A stretch of DNA of 54,575 nucleotides from Pseudomonadota bacterium (GCA_018241125.1 JAFEEL010000063.1:1-54575); one strand, 5' to 3'. Shown: positions 17,713 to 32,581, numbered from the stretch's first letter. A program made the numbers and translations. Notes: generated from the letters alone by a model not told the origin.

Positions 17713-17902
17713 CCACGCCAAACCGTTCTCGTGGGCGCAGTGTTGGCAAATCCACTTCTAAGAGTCATTCGACCTTGACTTCGGTCCCGACTGGCTGAGC
17801 CGAATCCGAAGATTGATGGGATTGGGGGCCACCTCAACGCGAAGCGAAAGCACAGATGCGCGTTCTGAACCCTGAACTCTTGGATACCAACCAGACGAGT
17901 CC
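17713..17902. other. Unassigned DNA between hsdS terminator and right-end repeats
   Basis: About 190 bp with no recognisable gene. Short open stretches exist on both strands but none has a start, SD or family likeness. It may be decayed cargo or former tnsA-promoter DNA. I could not assign it. Confidence 0.4.
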
Positions 17903-17989
17903 GCGATCACGCTTTGTTGTCGACGGGACAATTCTAATGTTTGCGATAGGACTTTATTGTCCTCGATATAACATTATTGTTTTTCGACA
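17903..17989 (-). repeat. Right end of the Tn7-like element: four 19-bp repeats at 20-bp period
   Basis: Read on the minus strand from terminus TGTCGAAA at 17989: repeats start at 17981 (AACAATAATGTTATATCGA), 17961 (GACAATAAAGTCCTATCGC), 17941 (AACATTAGAATTGTCCCGT, weakest) and 17921 (GACAACAAAGCGTGATCGC). The spacing is exactly 20 bp. The sequence resembles the Tn7 TnsB-site core GACAATAAAGTC. Four close sites is how the Tn7 right end is built. The first repeat lies 8 bp from the terminus, as on the left end. Confidence 0.83.
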
Positions 17990-18013
17990 ATCGCGCTTCA
18001 ACCTTGCATCGCG
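17990..18013. other. attTn7 insertion point (target duplication plus glmS-proximal DNA)
   Basis: ATCGC at 17990-17994 follows the element terminus and pairs with ATCAC at 10522-10526. It lies 20-24 bp past the glmS stop codon, where Tn7 is known to insert. TnsD reads the end of glmS itself (codons for NLAKSVTVE), which is intact here. Confidence 0.8.
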
Positions 18014-19840
<1,827 letters not shown>

Positions 19841-19924
19841 GGGGGTTTCCGTTGCGAAGGGGAAGGGGTTAGTTTAGCGGCAAGGGTATCGGCCCGGATG
19901 ACCGCGCCGGCAATCGGAGGCGCG

Positions 19925-20473
19925 ATGATGGCAAGTGACCGCTGGATCAGGCCCCGGCGCGGATCGGGATCCTTGCTGGTGTTGTTCTTGATCGCGCTGA
20001 TCGTGTTGCCGCTGTGGTACTGGCGCGGGCGCAGCCATCGACTGGCGGGGGAGACCCGCGTGGACTTGTGCCGACGACTGGACTCACTGCCGGGGTTGGC
20101 GGGGCTGCAATCGGCGCCGTTCGCCGCCGGCGACGTGGCCGGCAGTTGTCGCTGGAGCGCCGGCCCGCAACGGGTGGTGCTGGAAGCGAGCCTGATCACC
20201 ACACGCGGCAGCGGCGGCCACGACGTGGGCCGCCAGTTCGATGCCTGGCGCGAAGAGATCAAGGCCAGCTACGGGCCGACCGCCAACCTGCGCCAGATCG
20301 GCGACGAGAACTTGCGCACGCTGTCCTGGCGCTCCCCGGGCGGGAACGATCGCTTCGTCGAAGACCACGGCATCGCGCTGTCGCTGCACAGTCCGAGCCT
20401 GGACGATGTCCAACTCGATGCACTGATTGATCCGGCGCGCGAGGCGCTGCGTCGGGATCCGCAAGGCCGATGA
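19925..20473 (+). CDS. Hypothetical single-pass membrane protein
   Basis: 182 aa, not recognised. An Arg-rich N-terminus precedes one hydrophobic segment (SLLVLFLIALIVLPLWYW), then a soluble domain with SWRSPGGNDRF and two Cys (LCRRLDSL, GSCRWSAG), so an uncleaved N-terminal anchor with an extracytoplasmic domain is likely. GGAGG at 19916-19920 stands 4 bp before ATG 19925 and 7 bp before ATG 19928; either could be the start. It is divergent from glmS (84-bp gap) and convergent with glmU. Confidence 0.6.
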   Translation: MMASDRWIRPRRGSGSLLVLFLIALIVLPLWYWRGRSHRLAGETRVDLCRRLDSLPGLAGLQSAPFAAGDVAGSCRWSAGPQRVVLEASLITTRGSGGHDVGRQFDAWREEIKASYGPTANLRQIGDENLRTLSWRSPGGNDRFVEDHGIALSLHSPSLDDVQLDALIDPAREALRRDPQGR

Positions 20474-20542
20474 TGCCGATCACGCCCAGCGCCGCCTGAC
20501 TCAGTCCCAGCCGTTCCGGTGCCACGGTCGCGCACGCAATCC

Positions 20543-21907
20543 TCATTTTTTCCACAAACGCGTCCATCCGGCGACGGTGGTTTGGCGCGAACGAGCAACC
20601 GCCAGCTCACCGGCGGGCACATCGTGGGTGATGGTGGAACCGGCAGCGACGGTGGCGCCGGCGCCGATGCTCACTGGTGCCACCAGCGAAGCATTGGATC
20701 CAACGAAGACGTCATCGCCGATGTGCGTGGCGTGCTTGTTCACGCCATCGTAGTTGCAGGTGATGGTGCCGGCGCCGACGTTGACACGTTCGCCGATCAA
20801 CGCATCGCCTAGATACGTGAGGTGGTTGGCCTTCGACCCGCGCCCGATGCGAGTCTGCTTGGTTTCCACGAAATTGCCCACATGTGCACCATCGGCCAGC
20901 TCGGTGCCCGGGCGCAAGCGCGCGTAGGGCCCGACCACGCAGTCGGCAGCCACGCGCGCGCCGTCGAGGTCGCAATGGGCGTGCACCACGCTGCCGGCGC
21001 CGATGCTCACGTCCTTCAAGCGGCAGAACGGACCGATGCGCACGCCATCGCCGAGCACCACGTCGCCTTCCAACACCACGTCCACGTCGAAGCTCACGTC
21101 GCGTCCGGCGAATACCGTACCGCGCTGGTCCAAGCGCGCCGGGTCGGCGATGCGCACGCCCGACAATGCCAGCGCCTTGGCCGCGCGTAGCTGGAATGCG
21201 CGCTCCAGCCGGGCGAGCTGCCACGGATCGTTGGCGCCTTCGACTTCGAGCGGATCGGCGCAGCACGCCACCATCGCCGGCACGCCGTCGGCCGCAGCCA
21301 ACGCGAACACGTCAGTGAGATAGAACTCGCCCTGCGCGTTGTCGTTGCGCAGCGCCGAAAGCCAGCGCCGCAGCGCGGCGGCGTCGGCGACGACCATGCC
21401 GGTGTTGACGGTGCGCACCGCGCGCTGCGCGGCATCGGCATCTTTTTCCTCGACGATCGCCGCCACCCGCCCCTGCGCATCGCGCAGCACGCGCCCATAG
21501 CCAGCCGGATCGGCCAGGTCAGTGGTCAACACCGCCAGCGATCCGCCGGCGGCCAACAGGCCATGCAGGGTTTCGGAACGAATCAACGGCACGTCGGCGA
21601 ACAACACCAGCACGCGCGCGCCATCGGGCACGTTCGGCATCGCCTGTTGCACGGCGTGGCCGGTGCCCAACTGCCGGGCCTGCTCGGCCCACTGCAGACC
21701 AGGCTGGTCGGTGAACGCCGCGCGCACCTGCGCACCGCCGTGTCCGTACACGACATGGATGCCGGCCGCGCCCAGCGCGCGCGCGGTGTCGATCACGTGC
21801 GCCAGCATCGGGCGACCGGCGATCGGTTGCAGCACCTTGGGCAGCGCCGATTGCATGCGCTTGCCCTCACCGGCGGCGAGGATGACGACGTGCAGCGGAC
21901 GGGTCAT
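20543..21907 (-). CDS. glmU: Bifunctional UDP-GlcNAc pyrophosphorylase / glucosamine-1-phosphate acetyltransferase
   Basis: Makes UDP-N-acetylglucosamine: acetylates glucosamine-1-phosphate, then uridylates it. 454 aa, standard length. The N-terminal uridyltransferase has the [22 protein letters not shown] signature and FADVPLI, GEFYLTD. The C-terminal left-handed beta-helix has hexapeptide repeats and the acetyltransferase residues in [34 protein letters not shown] and NYDGVNKH. It acts two steps after GlmS, encoded nearby on the same strand but separated by a plus-strand gene. Confidence 0.98.
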   Translation of the reverse strand: MTRPLHVVILAAGEGKRMQSALPKVLQPIAGRPMLAHVIDTARALGAAGIHVVYGHGGAQVRAAFTDQPGLQWAEQARQLGTGHAVQQAMPNVPDGARVLVLFADVPLIRSETLHGLLAAGGSLAVLTTDLADPAGYGRVLRDAQGRVAAIVEEKDADAAQRAVRTVNTGMVVADAAALRRWLSALRNDNAQGEFYLTDVFALAAADGVPAMVACCADPLEVEGANDPWQLARLERAFQLRAAKALALSGVRIADPARLDQRGTVFAGRDVSFDVDVVLEGDVVLGDGVRIGPFCRLKDVSIGAGSVVHAHCDLDGARVAADCVVGPYARLRPGTELADGAHVGNFVETKQTRIGRGSKANHLTYLGDALIGERVNVGAGTITCNYDGVNKHATHIGDDVFVGSNASLVAPVSIGAGATVAAGSTITHDVPAGELAVARSRQTTVAGWTRLWKK

Positions 21908-22006
21908 GCGTGGATCCTGTTGTGGGCGATCATTCTACCGATTCGCCGCGGGACGCAAACGGAACCGCCGGCACATGGCCGGCGTGCGTGCTGGATTGAA
22001 ATCGCC

Positions 22007-22164
22007 GGCTCACCACGAACGGAAAACTGGAGGCCGGCTCGAACGGAGCCTGCCCTGAGATTGTCGAAGGGATCTCGACCGGCACGGCTCACCACGAACG
22101 GGAAACTGGAAGCCGGCTCGAACGGAGCCTGCCCTGAGCTTGTCGAAGGGTTCTCGACCGGCAC
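22007..22164. repeat. Two tandem 79-bp repeat units
   Basis: Units 22007-22085 and 22086-22164 begin GGCTCACCACGAACGG and end TCGACCGGCAC, differing at only a few positions. Each contains CCTGCCCTGAG(A/C)TTGTCGA, a motif common in dispersed repeats of this group. It fills the atpC-glmU gap. The array at 54451-54575 is a relative in opposite orientation. Confidence 0.85.
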
Positions 22165-22182
22165 GAGGCCGGCGATTGCGGA

Positions 22183-22608
22183 TCAATGCTTCATCGACTT
22201 GCGTAGGCGTTCGAGCGCCTGCAACTGCGCGGTGGCTTCGACCAGATGACGCTGCGCCGCGGCCAGCTCCATCGCGTCGCCCTTGTTGGCCAGCGCGCGT
22301 TCGGCTTCTTCCTTGGCCTTTCGCGCCACCGCCTCGTCCAGATCCTTGGCGCGGATGGCGGTGTCGGCCAGCACGGTCACGACTTGTGGCTGCACTTCGA
22401 GGATGCCGCCGGAGACGTAGAAGAACTGCTCGCTGCCGTCTTCCTGGATCACCCGCACCTGACCGGGCTTGAGCCGGGTAATCAGCGGCGCATGTCGCGG
22501 GGCGATGCCCAGCTCGCCCATTTCGCCCGAGGCGATGACCATCGACACGGTGCCGTGGAAGATCGCCTCTTCGGCACTGACGATGTCGCACTGGATGGTG
22601 GCTGCCAT
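22183..22608 (-). CDS. atpC: ATP synthase F1 epsilon subunit
   Basis: Central-stalk subunit that couples rotation and inhibits ATPase activity. 141 aa: N-terminal beta-sandwich ([38 protein letters not shown]) and C-terminal helical hairpin ([35 protein letters not shown]). Last gene of the atp operon on the minus strand. The gap to atpD (160 bp) is filled by heptamer repeats. Confidence 0.97.
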   Translation of the reverse strand: MAATIQCDIVSAEEAIFHGTVSMVIASGEMGELGIAPRHAPLITRLKPGQVRVIQEDGSEQFFYVSGGILEVQPQVVTVLADTAIRAKDLDEAVARKAKEEAERALANKGDAMELAAAQRHLVEATAQLQALERLRKSMKH

Positions 22609-22636
22609 GTGGTCTCTCTCGCTTTGCTCGTTCGAC

Positions 22637-24369
<1,733 letters not shown>

Positions 24370-24373
<4 letters not shown>

Positions 24374-25233
24374 ACCGCCGCCGCGCCGCCCACGATCTCG
24401 CTGATTTCCTGCGTGATCGCGGCCTGGCGGGCCTTGTTGTAAATCAGGTTGAGCGTGCCGATCAGCTTGGTGGCGTTGTCCGAGGCGGCCTTCATCGCCA
24501 CCATGCGCGCGGCGTGCTCGGAGGCGATGTTTTCCAGCACCGCCTGATAGACCAGCGACTCGACGTAGCGCGTCATCACCTGATCGAGCACCACGTTGGC
24601 TTCCGGCTCGTAGATGTAATCCCAGTCGTGGCGATCCTTGAACGAGGCGTCGGCCGGCAGCGGCAGCAGTTGCTCCACCGTCGCCTTTTGCGTCATGGTG
24701 TTGACGAAATCGTTGTAGCACAGCGCCAGCCGGTCGATCGTGCCAGCGCCATAGGCGTCGAGCATGACCTTGATGACGCCGATCAGTTGCTCGATGCGCG
24801 GCTTTTCGCCCAGGTGCGTCACCGAGCCGAGCATGTTCACCTTGACCCGGCGGAAGAACGCGGTGGCCTTCTGGCCGATGCACACCACGTCGATCTCCAC
24901 GCCCTTGTCCTGCCAGTCGCGCATGTCGGCGACGATCTTGCGGAACAAGCCGGAGTTGAGCGCGCCGGCGAGGCCGCGGTCGGTGGAAACGACCACGTAA
25001 CCGATGCGCTTGACCTGCTCGCGTTCGACCATGAACGGGTGCTTGTACTCGGCGTTGGCCTGCGAGATGTGGCCGATCATCTGCTTCATCAGCCGCGCAT
25101 ACGGGCGCGACGCCTTCATCCGCTCCTGCGCCTTGCGGATTTTCGAAGCCGAGACCATTTCCAGCGCGCGCGTCACCTTGCGGGTGTTCTGCACCGACTT
25201 GATCTTGGTTTTGATTTCGCGACCACCGGCCAT
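24370..25233 (-). CDS. atpG: ATP synthase F1 gamma subunit
   Basis: Rotor shaft. 287 aa. Conserved N-terminal coiled-coil segment [37 protein letters not shown] and C-terminal coil [44 protein letters not shown]. Mid-domain [14 protein letters not shown] is present. Normal length and no disruptions. Confidence 0.98.
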
Positions 25234-25238
25234 ACGTT

Positions 25239-25377
25239 ACTCGGGACTCGGGACACGGGACTCGGGACTCGGGAAAGTCGCCAACGCCACGGTCGTAGTT
25301 AAGGTCTGGGGCTGGGCACCGCGGACCTTCGGGACACGCACGTGTGCGCGTCCCCAGTCCCGTGTCCCGAGTCCCGG
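25239..25377. repeat. Heptamer repeat arms between atpA and atpG
   Basis: Left arm 25239-25278 is (GGGACTC)n with GGGACAC variants. Right arm 25352-25377 carries the complement (CAGTCCCGTGTCCCGAGTC). Pairing is nearly perfect over about 20 bp, with ~70 bp loop. The two arms almost fill the gap between the atpG start and atpA stop. Confidence 0.8.
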
Positions 25378-25382
25378 CTTCA

Positions 25383-26933
<1,551 letters not shown>

Positions 26934-26994
26934 TGCGTGGGTTCCTGTTGCGCGCATCGCGACGTGCGGCGCGCGGGTGTCTTTGGATGTCTTG

Positions 26995-27200
26995 TGAATC
27001 GTGAATGGTGAATGGTGAATCGTCAGAGCAAGAAGCCAGCCCCGCGCCTTTCCGATTCATGTTTCACGATTCACCATTCACGGCTTCTCAAGATGTTTTG
27101 TGAATCGTGAGCCGTGTGTCGAACAAGCTGTGTGGCTCCTCGCTTCTGCCATTCACGATTCACGATTCACCACTCACGATTCACGACTCACGATTCACGG
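26995..27200. repeat. Heptamer repeat arms between atpH and atpA
   Basis: GTGAATC/GTGAATG units at 26995-27024 face complementary CATTCAC/GATTCAC units at 27051-27083. A further GATTCAC array lies at 27148-27200 (about seven units), reaching the atpH stop. This is the longest heptamer region in the operon, with the same motif family as the atpD-atpC gap. Confidence 0.8.
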
Positions 27201-27205
27201 CTTCA

Positions 27206-27733
27206 TCACCGCGCCAACGCGCTTTGCAGGCGCGCCAGCTTGTTGCGGACCGAGCCGTCGATCACCACGTCGCCGGCGTCGATGATCGCCCCGCCGATCA
27301 GTTCCGGATCGACGCTGGCGACCACTTCGACCTGTTGCCCGAAACGCTTGACCAGCGCCGCGCGCAGCTTGCTCAGTTCCGTTTCATCCAGCGCGGTCGC
27401 CGAGGTGACGGTGGCCTTCACCACGTGTTCGGCTTGCGCGCGCAACTGCACGAAAATCGCGTTCACGTCCGGCAGCAGCGCCAGTCGACCGTTTTCGGCC
27501 AGCACGGTGAGGAACTGGGTGAAGGTCGGATCGGCCGCGCCGGGCGGAGACACCAGCCCGACCGCGTCGTCGATGCCCAGCCCGGGATTGCCGAACAGTG
27601 CCTGCACGCGCGCGTCGGCGGCGATCATGGCCGAAAAGCCCAACCGGATCGACCACAGCGGCATCGAGCCGGCCTGCGCCAGCGCGAAGGCGGCGCGTGC
27701 GTAGGGGCGGGCGAGGGTGAACGAACTGCTCAT
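27206..27733 (-). CDS. atpH: ATP synthase F1 delta subunit (OSCP)
   Basis: Peripheral-stalk subunit that clamps alpha3beta3 to the b dimer. 175 aa. LARPYARAAFALAQ at the N-terminus and SVDPELIGGAIIDAGDVVIDGSVRNKLARLQSAL at the C-terminus are the family signatures. The start at 27733 (MSSSFTLARPYA) is chosen by family; the upstream part of the frame lacks homology. Confidence 0.96.
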   Translation of the reverse strand: MSSSFTLARPYARAAFALAQAGSMPLWSIRLGFSAMIAADARVQALFGNPGLGIDDAVGLVSPPGAADPTFTQFLTVLAENGRLALLPDVNAIFVQLRAQAEHVVKATVTSATALDETELSKLRAALVKRFGQQVEVVASVDPELIGGAIIDAGDVVIDGSVRNKLARLQSALAR

Positions 27734-27880
27734 CGGCGAGCCTCCTGACGAGCTGCGGGCCACGGATGGCCCGCACGATGGCCGTGCGCTTTGCGCTTGG
27801 CCATCGGCGGCGTTGCGGCCGGACATGCGCCGGTCGCAGCGCGCACATGTTGGACAGGATGTTCAATCATGTGCATCGAC

Positions 27881-28351
27881 TCAGAGCTCCGCCGCCAGTT
27901 CGTCGAGCAGCGCCTTGTGCGCGTTGGCATCGATCTCACGCTTGATCAGCCGCGACGCGCCGGTCACCGCCAGCGTGGAGATCTGCTTGCGCAGATCTTC
28001 GCGGGCACGATTGGCCTCGACCTCGATGTCGGCCACCGCCAGCGCCTTCTGCCGCTGGCCTTCGGCGATCGCCTCGGACTTGGCGGCATCGACGATCTGG
28101 TTGGCGCGGGTGTGGGCCTGCTCGATGATCTCGTTGGCCTTGGTGCGCGCCTCGCGCAAGGCAGCGTTGACTTGCTCCTGCGCTTTTTCCAGTTCGGCGC
28201 GGCTGCGATCGGCGGCGTCCAGGCCCTCGCCGATGCGCTTGGCGCGCTCGTCCATGGCGTGCATCAGCGGCGGCCAGATGAACTTCATCGTGATCCAGAT
28301 CAGGATCCCGAAGACGATCATCTGGGCGAACAGAGTTGCGTTGATGTTCAC
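27881..28351 (-). CDS. atpF: ATP synthase Fo b subunit
   Basis: Peripheral stalk. 156 aa, one N-terminal TM helix ([26 protein letters not shown]) and a long charged coiled coil to the C-terminus. Standard length. A 147-bp gap without repeats separates it from atpH. Confidence 0.97.
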   Translation of the reverse strand: MNINATLFAQMIVFGILIWITMKFIWPPLMHAMDERAKRIGEGLDAADRSRAELEKAQEQVNAALREARTKANEIIEQAHTRANQIVDAAKSEAIAEGQRQKALAVADIEVEANRAREDLRKQISTLAVTGASRLIKREIDANAHKALLDELAAEL

Positions 28352-28389
28352 GACGGCTTACCTCGTGTGCAGCGGACGGCGATGCGCGA

Positions 28390-28698
<309 letters not shown>

Positions 28699-28749
28699 CT
28701 ACCTTTGGTGAGTGAAAACAGCGGGGTGAAAAACGCGAACGGTGGAACT

Positions 28750-29607
<858 letters not shown>

Positions 29608-29988
29608 TCAAGCTCTCGTGTGCGCGGTGACCGCGAGCAGCACCCAGTTCATGGCCAGACACGCCACGCAGGTGAGCATCAACGCCGCAAAGTGTTTTCC
29701 AAACGCCAACGCCGCGATGAAGAACAGCAGCGTCGTCAACAACAGCTTTCCCAACTCGGCCCGGTAAAACGCCCCGAGCACTTGTTTCGCTTCCAGCTCA
29801 CCGGGTCGCGACAGGGCCTTGCGCGCGAACCACAGCCCGGGCAGTACCACGATGGCGCCACCGAACAATGCCGCGCCCGCCGCTGCCGCGCCGGCCTGCC
29901 ACCACGCGATGGCACCGGCAACCAGCGCCACCACGCACTGCGCGCCGCACAACAGCCAGACCGGGGAAACGCCGCGCAAGTTCACCAA
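29608..29988 (-). CDS. atpI: ATP synthase protein I
   Basis: 126 aa, four hydrophobic segments (VWLLCGAQCVVALVAGAIAWW; AALFGGAIVVLPGLWFARKAL; LLLTTLLFFIAALAFG; LMLTCVACLAMNWVLLA). The AtpI/UncI family helps assemble the c-ring in some bacteria and is often non-essential. First gene of the atp operon, so the operon promoter should lie just upstream (29989-30200), though I cannot pick it confidently. Confidence 0.9.
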   Translation of the reverse strand: MVNLRGVSPVWLLCGAQCVVALVAGAIAWWQAGAAAAGAALFGGAIVVLPGLWFARKALSRPGELEAKQVLGAFYRAELGKLLLTTLLFFIAALAFGKHFAALMLTCVACLAMNWVLLAVTAHTRA

Positions 29989-30242
29989 CCCACCTCACGC
30001 CGCATCGCCGCAAGCCCCGCCGCAGACGCCCGAACCGCAGCCGTCCCCTTCGCGCATCGCCCGCAGGCCACCGCCGTCTGGCGACTGCACTGCGAGGGAG
30101 CAGCGAAAATCGGCCCCGCTAAGCCGGAAAAGTATAGCAAGCGACTCGACAACGGGGCAACAACGCCTTGCGCTGGGTCTGTCGGAGGGTCTCGTTCAGC
30201 CTTTGGCGGCTGGAAGAGGGGCCGATTCGACCATGAGCCTTT
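29989..30242. other. Upstream region of the atp operon, no gene seen
   Basis: About 250 bp between the atpI start and the tandem-repeat block. Open stretches in several frames lack SD and family likeness. Presumably holds the atp promoter and leader; no convincing -35/-10 pair was identified. Confidence 0.4.
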
Positions 30243-30725
30243 CCCTGTAGGAGGGCCTTCCAGGACCGATGCTGTTAGCTATCGCGGCTAGAAGCCGCTC
30301 CCACAGAAGCAGGCTTAGCGGAGGCCACAGACTGCCGAGGGCCTTCCAAGCCCGACGCGGCCATGAGCCTATCCCTGTGGGAGGGCCTTCCAGGCCCGAT
30401 TCGGCTATCTGTCGCGGCTGGCTTTTCAACAGCCTAAGGCTGGTCAAGCCGCTCCCACAGAAGCAGGCTCAGCGGAAGCCACAGACTACCAATGGCCTTC
30501 CAAGCCCGAGGCGACCAGGAGCCTTTCCCTATGGGAGGGCCTTCCAGGCCCGATCGGCTATCTGTCGCGGCTGGCTTTTCAACAACCAAAGGCTGGTCAA
30601 GCCGCTCCCACAGAAGCAGGCTCAGCGGAAGCCACAGACTGCCGAGGGCCTTCCAAGCCCGACGCGGCCAGGAGCCTTTCCCTGTGGGAGGGCCTTCCAG
30701 GCCCGATGCTGTTAGCTGTCGCTCC
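30243..30725. repeat. Tandem repeat array, unit about 153 bp
   Basis: The motif CCCTGTGGGAGGGCCTTCC recurs at 30243, 30373, 30527 and 30680 (periods 130, 154, 153). Each unit also contains ATCTGTCGCGGCTGGCTTTT, AGGCTGGTCAAGCCGCTCC and CACAGAAGCAGGCT. These are inverted-repeat modules of the widespread GTGGGAG...CTCCCAC interspersed family. Open frames across it on both strands are a by-product of the repeats. A relative lies at 53612-53725. Confidence 0.85.
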
Positions 30726-30745
30726 GGCTGAATCCACACCCGGCG

Positions 30746-32581
30746 CTACTTCCCCGACTTTTTCGGCAGATACAGATCGGTGATCGTGCCCTCGTAAACC
30801 TCCGCCGCCATCCCCACGCTCTCGCCCAGGGTCGGGTGCGGGTGGATGGTGTGGCCGATGTCGCCGGCCTCGCAGCCCATCTCGATCGCCAGCGCCGCCT
30901 CGGAAATCAAATCTCCGGCGTGCACGCCGACGATGCCCGCGCCGATCAGGCGATGGCTGTCTTCCTCAAAGATCAGCTTGGTGAAGCCTTCCGTGCGTGC
31001 GATGCCGATCGCGCGCCCGGACGCCGCCCACGGGAACTTGCCCACACCGACCTTCAAGCCCTTGGCCTTGGCCTCGGACTCGGTGACGCCCACCCAGGCC
31101 ACTTCCGGGTCGGTGTAAGCCACCGACGGGATCACCCGCGCCGTCCACTCGGGGCTCCTGTCAGGCGCGCCTTCGAACGCCGCGACCTCGGCGGCGAGCT
31201 TGCCCTCGTGGGTGGCCTTGTGCGCCAGCATCGGATTGCCGACCAGATCGCCGATGGCGAAGATGTGCGGCACGTTGGTGCGCATCTGCCGATCGACCGG
31301 GATGAAGCCGCGATCGGTGACGTTCACGCCGGCGGTACCGGCGTCGAGCTTGCCGCCGTTGGGTGATCTTCCGACTGCGACCAGCACGCGATCGAACACC
31401 ATCGGCGCCGGCGCCTTGTCGCCAGCGAACGTCGCGGTCAGCCCGGCCTTGCCGGCTTCGACCTTGGCGACCTTGACTTGCAAGTGCACCGCCACACCCT
31501 GCTTTTGCAACCGCTCGGCCAGCGGCTTGACCAGATCGATATCCGCGCCGGGCATGAGCTGATCGAGCAGTTCGACCACCGTGACCTCGCTGCCCAGCGC
31601 GCGATACACCGTGGCCATCTCCAGCCCGATGATGCCGCCGCCGACCACCAGCAGTTTTTTCGGAATATCGGCCAGCGCCAGCGCGTCGGTGGAATCCATC
31701 ACCCGCGCGTCTTCCCACGGGAAGCCGGGCAATTTCAGCGCCTGCGACCCGGCGGCGATGATGCACTGCTCGAAGCGCAGCAACTTGCTGCCTTCAGGCG
31801 TTGCGATTTCCAGCTCGTGCGGCGAGACGAACTTCGCGGTGCCGTTCACCACCCGCACCTTGCGCTGTTTGGCCATGCCGGCTAGGCCCTTGGTGAGCTG
31901 GCCGACGACTTTGTCCTTGTAGGCGCGCAGCGTATCCAGCGCGATTTTCGGGGCACCGAAGTCGATGCCGTAAGCGGTCGCGTGCGCGGCTTCATCGATC
32001 ACCGCCGCGGCGTGCAGCAAGGCCTTCGACGGGATGCAACCGACGTTCAGGCACACCCCGCCCAGGGTCGGGTAGCGCTCGATCAGCACCGTATCCAGAC
32101 CCAGATCGGCCGCGCGGAAAGCGGCCGTGTAGCCGCCGGGGCCGGCACCGAGGACGACCAGGCGGCATTCGAGGTCGGGGGTGCGACCGGTCGACGAGAC
32201 GGATACGGGCTGTTGGCCCCCTCTCCCCGCGGGAGAGGGTTGGGGTGAGGGGCCGGGAACCGGCGTACCAGCGACATTCGGGGGAGTCTGCCCCTCATCC
32301 GCCCTGCGGGCACCTTCTCCCGAAGGGAGAAGGGAAGCATCAACCGCTTCGATCACCGCCACCACGCTGCCTTCGGACAGCTTGTCGCCGAGCTTGACCT
32401 TGAGGTCCTTGACGATGCCGGCCATTGGCGCGGGTACTTCCATCGTCGCCTTGTCCGATTCGAGCGTGACCAAGCCTTGATCGGCCTTGACCACATCGCC
32501 GACCTTGACCAGCACCTCGATCACCGGCACCCCGGTGTGGTTGCCGATGTCGGGAACCTTCGCCTCGTGCAGCTGGCCCAT
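30746..32581 (-). CDS. lpdA: Dihydrolipoyl dehydrogenase with N-terminal lipoyl domain (E3 of pyruvate dehydrogenase)
   Basis: Flavoprotein that reoxidises lipoamide in the pyruvate dehydrogenase complex. 611 aa, longer than plain E3 (~475) because of a lipoyl domain at residues 2-78 (lipoylated Lys44 in ESDKATMEVPAP) and a linker at 81-137. FAD motif LVVLGAGPGGYTAAFRAADLG (141-161), redox disulphide GGVCLNVGCIPSKAL, NAD motif VVGGGIIGLEMATVYRALG, and C-terminal HPHPTLGESV with the catalytic His. The start at 32581 is fixed by AAGGAG seven bases upstream; the frame runs to 33049 without homology. The linker is encoded by two palindromic repeat elements. Confidence 0.96.
   Translation of the reverse strand: MGQLHEAKVPDIGNHTGVPVIEVLVKVGDVVKADQGLVTLESDKATMEVPAPMAGIVKDLKVKLGDKLSEGSVVAVIEAVDASLLPSGEGARRADEGQTPPNVAGTPVPGPSPQPSPAGRGGQQPVSVSSTGRTPDLECRLVVLGAGPGGYTAAFRAADLGLDTVLIERYPTLGGVCLNVGCIPSKALLHAAAVIDEAAHATAYGIDFGAPKIALDTLRAYKDKVVGQLTKGLAGMAKQRKVRVVNGTAKFVSPHELEIATPEGSKLLRFEQCIIAAGSQALKLPGFPWEDARVMDSTDALALADIPKKLLVVGGGIIGLEMATVYRALGSEVTVVELLDQLMPGADIDLVKPLAERLQKQGVAVHLQVKVAKVEAGKAGLTATFAGDKAPAPMVFDRVLVAVGRSPNGGKLDAGTAGVNVTDRGFIPVDRQMRTNVPHIFAIGDLVGNPMLAHKATHEGKLAAEVAAFEGAPDRSPEWTARVIPSVAYTDPEVAWVGVTESEAKAKGLKVGVGKFPWAASGRAIGIARTEGFTKLIFEEDSHRLIGAGIVGVHAGDLISEAALAIEMGCEAGDIGHTIHPHPTLGESVGMAAEVYEGTITDLYLPKKSGK
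32216..32336. repeat. Two palindromic repeat elements inside lpdA
   Basis: Palindromic elements at 32216-32253 (CCCCTCTCCCC...GTGAGGGG) and 32292-32336 (CCCCTCATCCGCCCTGCGGG, then CTTCTCCCGAAGGGAGAAGG). They look like dispersed intergenic elements of this lineage but are translated as the inter-domain linker (LLPSGEGARRADEGQ and PSPQPSPAGRG). The reading frame is preserved through both. Confidence 0.8.

Larger units (their letters stand above)
10527..17989 (-). mobile_element. Degenerate Tn7-like transposon inserted at attTn7 downstream of glmS
   Basis: A 7463-bp element bounded by inverted termini 5'-TGTCG at both ends. A candidate 5-bp target duplication flanks it: ATCAC (10522-10526) and ATCGC (17990-17994), one mismatch. 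Content from the right end inward: hsdS, truncated hsdM, truncated tnsA, truncated tnsB, 5'-truncated tnsD, intact tnsE, left end. tnsC is missing. The tns genes point away from glmS and the multi-repeat end lies next to glmS, as in classical Tn7. The ends look intact but the transposase does not, so the element cannot move itself; complete Tns proteins supplied in trans might act on it. Assignment comes from remembered TnsA/B/D/E sequences and visible end repeats. Confidence 0.88.

Noticed and set aside
30196-30739. Small ORFs on both strands with repeated peptides (GLEGPPTG, QARRGQEPFP)
   Set aside because: They are translations of the ~153-bp tandem repeat, have no SD and no family likeness.
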